A stretch of 64,000 nt of DNA from positions 62,001 through 126,000 of the forward strand of contig NZ_JAOZEV010000002.1 in assembly GCF_025847275.1 (NCBI RefSeq). Reading direction: 5' to 3'. Shown one piece after another: positions 63,929-64,000 of this stretch. Below the pieces are notes generated by a model, which was given only the letters and a program-made list of their open reading frames with translations, did no database searches and was not told the origin of the DNA. The DNA is from Flavobacterium frigoritolerans (GTDB lineage: Bacteria > Bacteroidota > Bacteroidia > Flavobacteriales > Flavobacteriaceae). A program made the position numbers and the translations under genes. Position 1 is the stretch's first letter, and every line of letters starts with the position of its first letter.

Positions 63929-64000
63929 TTATATAACCTTTTTTTTACTTCTTTAACAGTTTTTAACCATTCTAGTCCAAATTTCACATCAGGCTCCAAA
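63925..64000 (-). CDS. C-terminal end of a further locus gene (partial)
   Basis: On the minus strand an open frame enters from the right edge and reads LEPDVKFGLEWLKTVKEV, ending KKRLYK and TGA at 63925. The stop overlaps the next start (ATGA) as in other pairs of this locus, which supports it as a real gene. The phrase resembles the tail of NDP-sugar epimerase/dehydratase proteins, but 24 residues are too few to assign it. Confidence 0.5.
   Translation of the reverse strand, partial: LEPDVKFGLEWLKTVKEVKKRLYK

Overview
This 64 kb window is AT-rich chromosome from a member of the Bacteroidota, most likely Flavobacterium or a close relative. The evidence is the protein set: an OMP_b-brl_3 type outer-membrane barrel, a flavobacterial RecQ without zinc cysteines, a DUF4105 lipoprotein N-acyltransferase-like protein and a PorV/PorQ-family protein. 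Promoters also fit the Bacteroidetes pattern TTG-N18-20-TAnnTTTG, seen in full upstream of three tRNA genes and as a -7 box upstream of several protein genes. No species can be named from the sequence alone.

Positions 1-37.7 kb are ordinary core genome in short transcription units separated by clear hairpin terminators. In order: the end of a TonB-dependent-receptor-like barrel; cutC; a frameshifted GIY-YIG gene set among REP-like repeats; fabH; an S9D glutamyl-endopeptidase-like peptidase; an ABC ATPase; a lipocalin-OmpA lipoprotein pair; htpG; a DMT exporter; DoxX, AqpZ and GlsB membrane proteins; a fatty acid hydroxylase; an M61 peptidase; a DUF4369 lipoprotein. Next come three tandem tRNA-Thr(UGU) genes, each with its own promoter and terminator; manA; an idi-queD-bcp operon; msrB-msrA; a quinone oxidoreductase; a SUKH plus DUF6630-like pair; a COG2509 flavoprotein; recQ; a kdsD-tatC-CMD-lptB group linked to envelope biogenesis; a GH25 lysozyme with pssA; a PorV/PorQ-like protein; and a DUF4105 protein.

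Positions 37.7-64 kb are one long minus-strand surface-polysaccharide locus that continues past the right edge. Read in the direction of transcription it holds two GT2 enzymes, WecB, an FkbM methyltransferase, more glycosyltransferases, a nonulosonic (sialic-type) acid cassette neuB-neuC-neuA, a methyltransferase, an asparagine-synthase-type amidotransferase, and a cluster of gene remnants. After these come a GT-B-like transferase, a hexapeptide acetyltransferase, an MBOAT/SGNH O-acylation pair, further GT4/GT2 enzymes (one broken by a frameshift), an O-antigen-ligase/Wzy-like membrane protein, and an initiating polyprenyl-phosphate glycosylphosphotransferase. Together they should make, decorate and polymerise a lipid-linked acidic glycan. 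Four broken genes in this locus mark it as the fast-changing part of the window.

No CRISPR array, insertion sequence, prophage or rRNA was seen. The most informative oddities are the triplicated promoter-tRNA-terminator units, the remnant cluster at about 51.85-52.57 kb, the SUKH/DUF6630-like pair with no visible toxin, and the GIY-YIG pseudogene bracketed by inverted repeats.
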